Assembly (NCBI GenBank): GCA_048268105.1
Contig: JBLWWH010000048.1
Span: forward strand, 1-5,841
DNA: 5,841 bases
Source: Profundicola sp048268105
GTDB taxonomy: Bacteria > Bacteroidota > Bacteroidia > Flavobacteriales > Weeksellaceae
Direction of reading: 5' to 3'
Position numbers and translations under genes: made by a program. The stretch's first letter is position 1, and each line of letters opens with the position of its first letter. Positions 1 through 5,841 of the stretch are shown in pieces. The notes below the pieces were generated by a model. The model did no database searches. It was not told the DNA's origin and saw nothing but the letters and a program-made list of their open reading frames with translations.

Positions 1-991
1 GAATTAAATCGTTCTTATATTTCTTGTAACTATCTGTTTTAAAAGGGAAAATAGCATTTTCGTAGATAGAAAGTCCAGTATTTGGAATTACTAAATCTTC
101 ATCAATACCAATCACATTTCCGTAACCTTCACAAGTAGGGCAAGCTCCGTAAGGGTTGTTAAAACTAAATAAATGCGTGTTTGGTTCCAGAAACGAAATT
201 CCGTCTAATTCAAAATTATTACTAAATTCGGTAGTGCTATTATCAGATAAGTTTTCAATAAGACAAATTCCTTTTCCTTCAAAAAAAGCTGTTTGAATGG
301 CATCTCCTAAACGGTTGTAAAAATCTTCTTCGTGTTTTACAACAATTCTATCAACAACTAATTGTAATTCATTCCCTTTAAAATCTTTTATAGGAAATTC
401 ATCAATCCTATATACGGTATCTTGATATTTTAAACGAGCATATCCTTGCTGTGTTAGTACTTGTAAAACAGTTTTTATATCTCTGTCTTTATTTATGTGT
501 ATAGGAGCAAGTAATAATAACTTCGTGCGTTCCTCAAAAGTTTTTACATGATTGATAACATCAGAAACCGTATGTTTTTTTACTTCATTCCCAGAAATAG
601 GAGAGAAGGTTTTACCAATACGTGCAAATAATAATTTAATATAATCGTATATCTCTGTTGAGGTACCAACGGTAGAACGTGGATTAGTAGCGTTAACCTT
701 TTGCTCAATAGCAATAGCAGGAGCAATTCCTTTGATATAGTCTACTTTAGGTTTGTGTAACTTACCTAAAAACTGACGTGCATACGAACTTAAACTTTCT
801 ACATAACGGCGTTGTCCTTCAGCATACAAAGTATCAAAAGCCAAAGAAGACTTACCAGAACCAGAAAGTCCAGTAATAACTACTAATTTATTACGAGGAA
901 TAACGACATCAATGTTTTTTAAATTGTGCAGTTTAGCTCCTTTTATGATAATATTTTCTTTTGGATTCACAGTTGAAATATCAGTCTTCAT
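1..991 (-). CDS. uvrA: UvrA, excinuclease ABC subunit A (N-terminal 330 residues, cut by window edge)
   Basis: UvrA is the DNA damage-sensing ATPase of nucleotide excision repair; as a dimer it scans DNA and loads UvrB onto lesions. The frame is open from the ATG at 989-991 to the left edge, giving about 330 of the usual 930-950 residues. Visible hallmarks are KGAKLHNLKNIDV near residues 18-30, the Walker A motif GLSGSGKSS at 41-49 (Lys47), the FDTLYAEGQRRYVESLSSYA block at about 52-71, the GIAPAIAIEQ and NPRSTVGTSTEIYDY blocks that precede the UvrB-binding region, and LFSFNNPYGACPTCEGYG around Cys284/Cys287. The upstream half of that zinc module lacks its Cys-X2-Cys pair (see findings). The start is supported by the usual short leader before the first ABC strand. 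No Shine-Dalgarno sequence precedes it. It lies 196 nt downstream of the oxidase stop and beyond a terminator, so it is probably transcribed on its own. Identity is very secure. Confidence 0.98.
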   Translation of the reverse strand, partial: MKTDISTVNPKENIIIKGAKLHNLKNIDVVIPRNKLVVITGLSGSGKSSLAFDTLYAEGQRRYVESLSSYARQFLGKLHKPKVDYIKGIAPAIAIEQKVNATNPRSTVGTSTEIYDYIKLLFARIGKTFSPISGNEVKKHTVSDVINHVKTFEERTKLLLLAPIHINKDRDIKTVLQVLTQQGYARLKYQDTVYRIDEFPIKDFKGNELQLVVDRIVVKHEEDFYNRLGDAIQTAFFEGKGICLIENLSDNSTTEFSNNFELDGISFLEPNTHLFSFNNPYGACPTCEGYGNVIGIDEDLVIPNTGLSIYENAIFPFKTDSYKKYKNDLI

Positions 992-1036
992 ATACTCGAA
1001 AAAATAAGCTATAAAAGTACGATTTTCTATTAACTC

Positions 1037-1056
1037 TACATTATAACCTTAATGTA
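1037..1056. repeat. Short inverted repeat upstream of uvrA
   Basis: TACATTA (1037-1043) and TAATGTA (1050-1056) form a 7-bp inverted repeat with a 6-nt spacer, about 46-65 nt upstream of the uvrA start. It could be an operator or a 5' leader hairpin, but no regulator can be assigned and a chance match in AT-rich DNA is plausible. The rest of the 992-1148 gap is AT-rich with no clear promoter. The nearest -7-like string on the minus strand, TAAGTTTTG near 1080-1088, has one base too many between TA and TTTG. Confidence 0.25.
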
Positions 1057-1148
1057 AATATCAAGGACTTTTCTTTTTACAAAACTTAAATTAAATATAG
1101 AATGTTTAGAAAATATGGTGTCTATTTGTTGTTTTTTCGAAAATAGTC

Positions 1149-1177
1149 AAAAAAAATCCCCTTCATTAAGAAGGGGG
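1149..1177 (-). terminator. Rho-independent terminator of the FAD oxidase gene
   Basis: Read on the minus strand, CCCCTTC (1176-1170), loop TTAAT, and GAAGGGG (1164-1158) form a 7-bp GC-rich stem, followed one base later by eight T residues (1156-1149). It sits 11 nt after the oxidase stop codon. The other strand has no T tract after the stem, so it works only for minus-strand transcripts. It separates the oxidase from uvrA. Confidence 0.88.
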
Positions 1178-1187
1178 AGAAGTAGAT

Positions 1188-2918
1188 TTATATTATTGTT
1201 TTTCTTGTTCTGAAATGATTATAAGGATCTTTCGAGTATTGTTTTTTAATCCTAATAAGTTTATTGTAGTTTTGGGCAAAATATGTTTTAGTAGGAATAG
1301 AACTATCCTTAAAGCTTATAAATGCGCCAGAGGTATTTGGGATATCAAAATCTCTACATACTTCAATCCAGTCCAGCGCTCTATTGGTGTAATCATATAA
1401 AGTATTGTCTTGGAAGTTTTTTATTTTTTCTTCAATATACTTTTTAATTGCTGGATCCATATTTGTATCTAAGGCCTCCCACCAGCATTGGTATTGTATG
1501 GTATATTGTTTGTCATTGTAGGGAAAAGCACTATTGGTCTCAGGATGTTTTTTGTAAAATTCACCTGTAATAGCTCCTAAGGTAATATAAGATGTAATAG
1601 TATTTTTTCTGTTATGCTCATTTAATAGAGGAGAGCACAGGCTTTCAATTAGTTTTTGATGTCCCTCTTCTCCTAAACCTTTTTTATCAACAAGTCTTGA
1701 AGTTATTTTATGTGGTGCAGGTAGATCTAAATCTGGTTGTAACGGTGTACCCATTAATAACTTAGGAGGGAGCATGGATAATTTAATTTCATTAAAAGAC
1801 TCCCTATCCCATGAACTCATAAGGTGGTCTCCATAGTTGCTTTTATGTTCAAAATCTGCACCTGTGGCAGGTTCAATAGTTAACATAGTATCTGTAACGG
1901 CAAGTACATCTTTAAAGGTATCTTTTATAAACTCTCTCAAGCTTATTTCATTTCCTTCCCAATACCCATTAAACTGACAATTAAGATAGATAGTTTTATA
2001 AGGAATAGGAGTGTTTTCATCCCACGACCTTGCACTCACTTTTAAGTTAGTTCCAATAAGTTGGGGTGAGTTGTTAGGTTGAATAATTTCCTCCCATTTT
2101 TGTAGTACTTCAAGAGTAGGAACATTTTCTTCAACTTTATCTGGATTTAAATCGGAATACGGGTTCCAAACGACGTTGAAGCGATGTAATATTTTAGGTA
2201 GCTCAAAAGTTTTAATTCTAAGCTCGGTTACAATTCCGTAACTCATGCCACCACCACCTCTTAATGCCCAAAGTAAATCAGGAATCTTACCATTTTTTTC
2301 ATTGAGCTCTGCAAATTCTCCATTTCCTAACAAAACGGTAGCGCCGACTAAACGTTCACAGCACATGCCATATTTACGAGTCCATGGTCCCCAGCCACCA
2401 CCCATGGTGAAGCCAGCAATACCCACAGTAGCACAAGTACCATGAGGAATCATTACATCTTGGTCAGCGAGTTTTGAAGTTAGGTCTTTAAAACGAATAC
2501 CTGGACGAATATGTGCAATTTTTTCTCCGTCAATTTTTTCAATATAAACTTTTTCATTATCGTGTTCGGGATAGTTCATTTTAGAAACATCGATTAACAC
2601 AATATTAGTTCCAGTACATTCGCCTTCGTGATCATGACCTCCAGCTCTGACTTTGAAAGGGAGCTTGTTGTTCTTTGCAGCTTTGAATGTATTTTGTACA
2701 TCTTCAGGGCTTTCGCAATAAACAATCACAAAGGGATTGAATTGCAGTCTTCTATTGAAAATATGGCTGTTTTTATAATGTTCGTAAACATTATCTAGAT
2801 TTCCCCAGTTTGTAGATACTGTTACATTTGAAGGTAACGACTTTTGGATTTCTTTTAAAAAGTTGTCAATGTTTTCTCTAAGTAGCGTATTAATTTCTTC
2901 TTGAATATTAGTTTTCAT
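1188..2918 (-). CDS. FAD-linked oxidase, berberine bridge enzyme (BBE)-like, probably bicovalent flavin
   Basis: This 576-aa protein is a vanillyl-alcohol oxidase/PCMH-fold flavoenzyme. Family members oxidise sugars, alkaloids or other secondary metabolites using O2. The FAD_binding_4 domain spans about residues 55-240. It contains RAGGHDHEG (91-99), whose His95 matches the 8-alpha-histidyl FAD ligand, and GTCATVGIAGFTMGGGWG (160-177), whose Cys162 matches the 6-S-cysteinyl ligand; having both predicts bicovalent FAD. RKYGM (181-185), LLGNGE (196-201) and LLWALRGGGGMSYGIVTE (215-232) are further family blocks. The substrate domain follows, with YTIQYQCWW near 487-495, and the C-terminal BBE segment includes YFAQNYNKLIRIKKQY (546-561). 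There is no signal peptide, so it should be cytoplasmic. The substrate cannot be read from the sequence. The ATG at 2916-2918 lies about 20 nt after a Bacteroidetes-type promoter candidate, with no Shine-Dalgarno sequence. A terminator follows, so it appears monocistronic. Family assignment is firm. Confidence 0.93.
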   Translation of the reverse strand: MKTNIQEEINTLLRENIDNFLKEIQKSLPSNVTVSTNWGNLDNVYEHYKNSHIFNRRLQFNPFVIVYCESPEDVQNTFKAAKNNKLPFKVRAGGHDHEGECTGTNIVLIDVSKMNYPEHDNEKVYIEKIDGEKIAHIRPGIRFKDLTSKLADQDVMIPHGTCATVGIAGFTMGGGWGPWTRKYGMCCERLVGATVLLGNGEFAELNEKNGKIPDLLWALRGGGGMSYGIVTELRIKTFELPKILHRFNVVWNPYSDLNPDKVEENVPTLEVLQKWEEIIQPNNSPQLIGTNLKVSARSWDENTPIPYKTIYLNCQFNGYWEGNEISLREFIKDTFKDVLAVTDTMLTIEPATGADFEHKSNYGDHLMSSWDRESFNEIKLSMLPPKLLMGTPLQPDLDLPAPHKITSRLVDKKGLGEEGHQKLIESLCSPLLNEHNRKNTITSYITLGAITGEFYKKHPETNSAFPYNDKQYTIQYQCWWEALDTNMDPAIKKYIEEKIKNFQDNTLYDYTNRALDWIEVCRDFDIPNTSGAFISFKDSSIPTKTYFAQNYNKLIRIKKQYSKDPYNHFRTRKTII

Positions 2919-2945
2919 AGATATGGTAGTTTAAGGATTAAAACT

Positions 2946-2979
2946 CAAAAATAATTAGCACCTATGTGTATTTAAAAAA
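2946..2979 (-). promoter_or_regulatory. Candidate Bacteroidetes-type promoter for the FAD oxidase
   Basis: On the minus strand TATTTTTG (2953-2946) is an exact match to the Bacteroidetes -7 consensus TAnnTTTG. Twenty bases upstream lies a T-rich run (2979-2974) that could serve as a degenerate -33 TTTG element, although it lacks the G. Transcription would begin near 2940, giving a leader of roughly 20 nt. AT-rich sequence makes chance matches possible. The position between a terminator and a start codon supports the call. Confidence 0.45.
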
Positions 2980-3105
2980 GAGTTCTTTAAATGATTAAAT
3001 AGTTGATTTAAGTAATTGAAAAAGGGTATAAGCGGAAAATGAGTTTGTTTAAATAAGGAAGAGCTTCTACCAAAAATAAATTCAATTAAGTGTTTTTACT
3101 GTTAC

Positions 3106-3134
3106 AAAAACAGTTGTAATTTTTACAACTGTTT
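3106..3134 (-). terminator. Hairpin terminator after the acylase gene
   Basis: AAACAGTTGTAA (3108-3119) and TTACAACTGTTT (3123-3134) form a perfect 12-bp stem around a 3-nt loop. On the minus strand the stem ends in a short T run (TTTTTG, 3110-3105) that overlaps its 3' arm. It begins 21 nt after the acylase stop and is the likely end of the two-gene transcript. The stem is AT-rich and the T run is short, so it may be leaky or act mainly as an RNA 3'-end stabiliser. Confidence 0.7.
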
Positions 3135-3155
3135 AATATAAAGTTTTAAAAGAGT

Positions 3156-4235
3156 TTATTTATCCACTAGTGCAGCTGTCATAGCAAATGGATCAACAGT
3201 TTTTGTGAAATTTTCGTTTTGACATCCGTATAGTTCATGGTTTATAAATTCATGTTTATCGTTTTCAGAAACCACAATAAGTTTAGAAACGGCACTAGGG
3301 AAATCATTCATTTTATTCAAATCCATATAAATTTCTCCCATGGTTCTTGCATTACAAAAATAGTAGGTAAGATCATTGTGAGAGGCAACACTTGTCCATA
3401 AAGTTTGGGCTATATTAGGAAATTGAAGATTGTCAGATTTGAAGTTAACAGGCACAGATGCATTCATAACAACTGATTTAGATTGAGTTAAAGAATCATA
3501 ATTACTAGTAGAGTTGTATAAATGATTTAGATAATACGAAGCTCTGGCAAACCTATCAGAAGGAAAAGGACCACCAGGAAGTGTATTACTAGGAAAGTTA
3601 TTTTTATCATTCCATTGCCAACGCCAAAATTGATTTAGTTCAATTTGTTTGGCATAAGAAGGTTCGTTAGTCATTACTCTAAATTCAGGATTTTCGTAAA
3701 TGATGTAATTTCCATGATGAACTTCAATAATGGCAGACTTACCATGAAGGTCAGAAACAGCAAGATGCAAAGAAGCTTTTTTATTAGAACCAGGAACTTC
3801 TCCTCCAATTAACTGAATTTGAGTTTCAGCTTCTTTGTTAAACTTAGCAATTACTTCAGAAACTGAACAACAAGTATCCAGTACAAATTGAACCCATCTT
3901 AAAACATCTAAATTTTTACAAGAGCTTCCATCTTCTCTGTAATAAGAAGCACCACTATCGTATAATAAATTGGCTACAAGCCCTTGAGAGTTGATACCGT
4001 CAGATGCGCCAAAAGGAGCTTCGGTACCCACCATAGTTACAATGCTGTTGTACCTCGCTGTCCATATCAAGGAGTTTTCATCTTCAACTTCAGTTCCTGA
4101 CTTCATTATTGGATTATTGTGATCTACCCTAAAGGCAAAAATAGTTGTAGGCATTTGGGTAGCCCAGTCCATATTTCTGGCTGTAGTTAAATAATTGTTT
4201 TTTTTATTAAAATTGTTAAATATTCTTGTACACAT
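3156..4235 (-). CDS. Choloylglycine hydrolase / penicillin V acylase family amidase (Ntn-hydrolase)
   Basis: This 359-aa protein belongs to the choloylglycine hydrolase family, which cleaves linear C-N amide bonds in bile salts, penicillin V or N-acyl-homoserine lactones. It begins Met-Cys-Thr-Arg, so removal of Met1 exposes the nucleophile Cys2; this also fixes the start at 4233-4235. Other expected catalytic residues are Arg20 and Asp23 in TARNMDW, Asn190 in MTNEPSY, and Arg228 in PSDRFARA. GINSQGL (80-86) and ARTMGEIYMDL (296-306) are further family blocks. Aligning GINSQGLVANLLY with the clostridial bile salt hydrolase by eye puts Tyr92 where that enzyme has Asn82. Tyr at this site is typical of penicillin V acylases. 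The text resembles the Gram-negative acylase cluster, whose known members are often periplasmic, but no signal peptide is present here. The start lies 23 nt after the stop of the 436-aa gene, suggesting an operon. Family assignment is firm; substrate is unknown. Confidence 0.94.
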   Translation of the reverse strand: MCTRIFNNFNKKNNYLTTARNMDWATQMPTTIFAFRVDHNNPIMKSGTEVEDENSLIWTARYNSIVTMVGTEAPFGASDGINSQGLVANLLYDSGASYYREDGSSCKNLDVLRWVQFVLDTCCSVSEVIAKFNKEAETQIQLIGGEVPGSNKKASLHLAVSDLHGKSAIIEVHHGNYIIYENPEFRVMTNEPSYAKQIELNQFWRWQWNDKNNFPSNTLPGGPFPSDRFARASYYLNHLYNSTSNYDSLTQSKSVVMNASVPVNFKSDNLQFPNIAQTLWTSVASHNDLTYYFCNARTMGEIYMDLNKMNDFPSAVSKLIVVSENDKHEFINHELYGCQNENFTKTVDPFAMTAALVDK

Positions 4236-4258
4236 GATAAAAAGATTTTTAAAAAAGA
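4236..4258 (-). other. U-rich intercistronic spacer
   Basis: The 23 nt between the 436-aa gene and the acylase hold no Shine-Dalgarno sequence and no terminator stem. AAAAAGATT occurs twice on the plus strand (4239-4247 and 4252-4260), making the transcript strongly U-rich just ahead of the acylase start codon. The short gap without a terminator favours cotranscription and perhaps coupled translation. Confidence 0.5.
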
Positions 4259-5569
4259 TTATGCTACTTGACTTAGTTCTTTAAAAAACTCAATCTTATC
4301 AATAGTTTCTTTTTCAGTAAGAACTCCAATAATATTGGTAATTTTAATTATCTGACTAGGGTTTAAACCTAGAATAAGTAAAGCTCGAATAAGTATGAAA
4401 TTTGTTTGTTCTTCAGAAATTTGTACTTCGTTACCTATCTCTTGAATGATTTCAATTAATTGAGCTTCTTTTTCATTTTCTGGTAAATCGCTTTCTATAC
4501 AGTTTTTAAGCTTTTCATATCCTGGACCATCATTTTTCCAATCTAATAAGTATGTTAAATAGAAAACCTTTTGAATAGCATCTATTCTTTCATTTTCGTT
4601 ATCAAACGTAATACCTAACACGGCTTCTTCTTTGTATACTATATCTTCGGCTGTGTCATAAGCATATTCACTAGGGGTTTTTCTTCCTTTTTCTATTTTT
4701 TTTAGCATAGCTTTATAGCTAGCAGACCAATCTTTAATGATTAAGGAAGCTTGAGTTAAGGCTTCTAAGGTTTTTATTTGAGAAGTAAGAGAGCCTTTTT
4801 TGGCAAATTTAGCTTCTTCTAAAATTTGATTAGTCTCTCTGAATTTTGATTCTACTTGTTCGTTAATTTCTTCTAAGTTGTCTATTAACTCTAATACTTC
4901 ACCATTTGCTTCAGTAGCATTTTTTTTAATTTCTTCAAACGTAGCTTTTCTTTTTTCAGCACTGAATATAGATCCAATAAAACCAGTAATTAAAGAACCA
5001 ATTAAGTAGCCTTTGATGAAACTATGTCTAGAATTTTTTGCCCAACCATAAAGTTTCCAAGAACCTCCTACAAATGTTCCAACAAAGAATTGAATAGTAC
5101 CAATAATATTTCCTTCTTTATTAGGTTTTATAATGGTAATATTGGTGTTTAATACAGGTTTTAAATCAGTAAAATAACCTGGCCATGTTTTAACTGTATT
5201 AGCCATAGATCTTAAGTTAGGAAGGTTTACTTGTCCTGCATCAAAAGATAACTTTTCAGCTTTCTCTAGATTAGATTTTAAAGTTTTTAAACTATCTAAA
5301 GCCTCTTTTTTTCTTTTAGGGTTATCAGGTCTAAAAATATGATCGGATATCCAATGGCCAGAATCATCATTTAAAGCATTTATTAGTTGTTGTGTTTCTA
5401 ATTGTGCTTTACTAATACTTTTTGTAGTTGAATTAATGGATTTTATAGATTCGTCTAATTCATTAATAGCTTCTTCAATAGTTATTTTTTCTTCATCTAC
5501 ATTAAAGTTTAGATATTTATAGTTAGGTTGTTTTAGAGGTTTAACTTTTTTTTCTAGTAATAATTCCAT
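4259..5569 (-). CDS. Unrecognised helical protein with a central hydrophobic hairpin (possible membrane-active or pore-forming protein)
   Basis: I do not recognise a family for this 436-aa protein. Residues about 25-110 are charged and helix-prone with heptad-like spacing. Residues 154-176 (IIGTIQFFVGTFVGG core) and 183-203 (GYLIGSLITGFIGSIF core) are hydrophobic, glycine-rich segments joined by a short basic turn (AKNSRH). Residues about 205-295 are again a long charged, coiled-coil-like stretch. The tail (about 325-436) is a separate helical region with a hydrophobic run, FILIRALLIL, at 391-400. No signal peptide is visible. A hydrophobic hairpin between long helices is the general plan of alpha-helical pore-forming toxins such as ClyA or the Hbl/Nhe proteins, but I see no diagnostic motif. 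A membrane-anchored coiled-coil protein is an equal alternative. It is the first gene of a probable two-gene unit with the acylase. The ATG at 5567-5569 has no Shine-Dalgarno sequence. The reading frame is certainly coding; the function is open. Confidence 0.85.
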   Translation of the reverse strand: MELLLEKKVKPLKQPNYKYLNFNVDEEKITIEEAINELDESIKSINSTTKSISKAQLETQQLINALNDDSGHWISDHIFRPDNPKRKKEALDSLKTLKSNLEKAEKLSFDAGQVNLPNLRSMANTVKTWPGYFTDLKPVLNTNITIIKPNKEGNIIGTIQFFVGTFVGGSWKLYGWAKNSRHSFIKGYLIGSLITGFIGSIFSAEKRKATFEEIKKNATEANGEVLELIDNLEEINEQVESKFRETNQILEEAKFAKKGSLTSQIKTLEALTQASLIIKDWSASYKAMLKKIEKGRKTPSEYAYDTAEDIVYKEEAVLGITFDNENERIDAIQKVFYLTYLLDWKNDGPGYEKLKNCIESDLPENEKEAQLIEIIQEIGNEVQISEEQTNFILIRALLILGLNPSQIIKITNIIGVLTEKETIDKIEFFKELSQVA

Positions 5570-5586
5570 GATTAGTTCATTTATAT

Positions 5587-5611
5587 AATCTCAATTAAGG
5601 CCATTGAGATT
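5587..5611 (-). promoter_or_regulatory. 9-bp hairpin in the leader just upstream of the 436-aa gene
   Basis: AATCTCAAT and ATTGAGATT form a perfect 9-bp inverted repeat around a 7-nt loop (minus strand GGCCTTA), ending 17 nt before the start codon. No T tract follows on the minus strand, so it is not a typical terminator. It could be an operator or an RNA structure affecting ribosome access. A seven-codon minus-strand reading frame (5604-5581, MALIEII) overlaps it; I see no evidence that it is translated. Confidence 0.4.
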
Positions 5612-5665
5612 GCCTCGTTTTTATAGTAGTCTCTGAACTCTACTTGAGTATTGTAGAAAACATTT

Positions 5666-5677
5666 AATAGCGCTATT
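5666..5677. promoter_or_regulatory. 12-bp perfect palindrome, possible operator
   Basis: AATAGCGCTATT is a perfect palindrome with no spacer, 97-108 nt upstream of the 436-aa gene start. Its centre is GC-rich in an otherwise AT-rich gap, which suits a dimeric regulator's binding site. No regulator gene is in the window. This is a candidate only. Confidence 0.3.
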
Positions 5678-5789
5678 TTTTGTTATCTGATATAAAACTA
5701 CTTGTTAAAAGGCTTGCAAGTAAGGTAAATGTTGTGGGAGAGTAATTTTATGTAGTGAATAGAGAAAAAATGGGTATAGAAAGAAGTAG

Positions 5790-5838
5790 AAAAGGGCATC
5801 TTCATAAGCTTTAAAACTACATAAAAGCCCCCTTTTTT
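5790..5838. terminator. Possible terminator hairpin at the right edge
   Basis: AAAAGGG (5790-5796) pairs with CCCTTTT (5830-5836), with an inner GCTTT/AAAGC pairing (5808-5812/5824-5828). On the plus strand the stem runs into a T run (5833-5838); on the minus strand an alternative GGGC/GCCC pairing runs into TTTTC. It could end a minus-strand gene that lies beyond the window. The loop is long and the stem weak, so confidence is low. Confidence 0.3.
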
Positions 5839-5841
5839 ATA

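Larger units (their letters stand above)
5570..5841. other. Gene-free leader region upstream of the two-gene unit
   Basis: No convincing coding frame was seen on either strand. The region contains no CAAA string, so it has no minus-strand TAnnTTTG -7 element, and the promoter of the 436-aa/acylase unit remains unidentified. It may be a divergent sequence here or lie beyond the right edge. CTACTTG occurs twice (5640-5646 and 5698-5704), and TACTTG/CAAGTA (5699-5704/5717-5722) form a small inverted repeat. These may be chance in DNA of this composition. Confidence 0.5.

Noticed and set aside
992..1148. uvrA promoter of the TAnnTTTG type
   Set aside because: The closest string, TAAGTTTTG near 1080-1088, has the wrong internal spacing and no clear -33 partner.
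1215..1400. 61-codon plus-strand open frame
   Set aside because: It lies wholly inside the oxidase gene on the opposite strand, has no recognisable domain, and the minus-strand frame carries clear family motifs.
2245..2445. 66-codon plus-strand open frame rich in proline
   Set aside because: It is the antisense of the glycine-rich FAD-binding segment of the oxidase (glycine codons read as proline on the other strand), so it is a shadow.
3156..4235. Bile salt hydrolase as a specific name for the acylase
   Set aside because: Tyr92 at the Asn82-equivalent position and similarity to Gram-negative penicillin V acylases argue against bile salts as the substrate, so only the family name is used.
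4259..5569. TerB-like or similar C-terminal domain in the 436-aa protein
   Set aside because: The last 110 residues are helical with a hydrophobic core, but the acidic metal-binding residues and motif order of TerB are not visible, so no domain is assigned.
5770..5814. 14-codon plus-strand frame starting ATGGGTATAGAA
   Set aside because: Too short, with no ribosome-binding or promoter signal and no recognisable product; expected by chance.

Overview
The window is AT-rich DNA that looks like a Bacteroidota (Flavobacteriia-like) chromosome. Three things suggest this: no gene start is preceded by a Shine-Dalgarno sequence, one intergenic region carries a Bacteroidetes-type TAnnTTTG -7 element, and the UvrA N-terminus has a flavobacterial flavour. 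This placement is inferred from sequence style; no marker gene proves it.

All four genes lie on the minus strand, so transcription runs from the right end to the left. From upstream to downstream: (1) a gene-free leader (5570-5841) with a 12-bp perfect palindrome and a 9-bp hairpin just ahead of the first start codon; (2) an unrecognised 436-aa, mostly helical protein (4259-5569) with a central glycine-rich hydrophobic hairpin between coiled-coil-like stretches; (3) a 359-aa choloylglycine hydrolase / penicillin V acylase family Ntn-hydrolase (3156-4235), starting 23 nt after the previous stop, so probably cotranscribed; (4) a hairpin terminator (about 3106-3134); (5) a promoter candidate and a 576-aa berberine-bridge-enzyme-type FAD oxidase (1188-2918) with both residues needed for bicovalent flavin, closed by an intrinsic terminator (1149-1177); (6) the 5' part of uvrA (1-991), cut by the left edge.

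uvrA is a housekeeping repair gene. The other three look like accessory genes, in two transcription units split by the terminator at 3106-3134. The most intriguing element is the two-gene unit of a putative membrane-active helical protein and a cytoplasmic Cys-nucleophile amidase. The amidase has Tyr (Tyr92) at the position where bile salt hydrolases have Asn, which points to penicillin V, N-acyl-homoserine lactone or other N-acyl amide substrates rather than bile salts. Its link to the helical protein, and any link to the oxidase, is inferred from position only. I see no RNA gene, CRISPR array, insertion sequence or phage gene.
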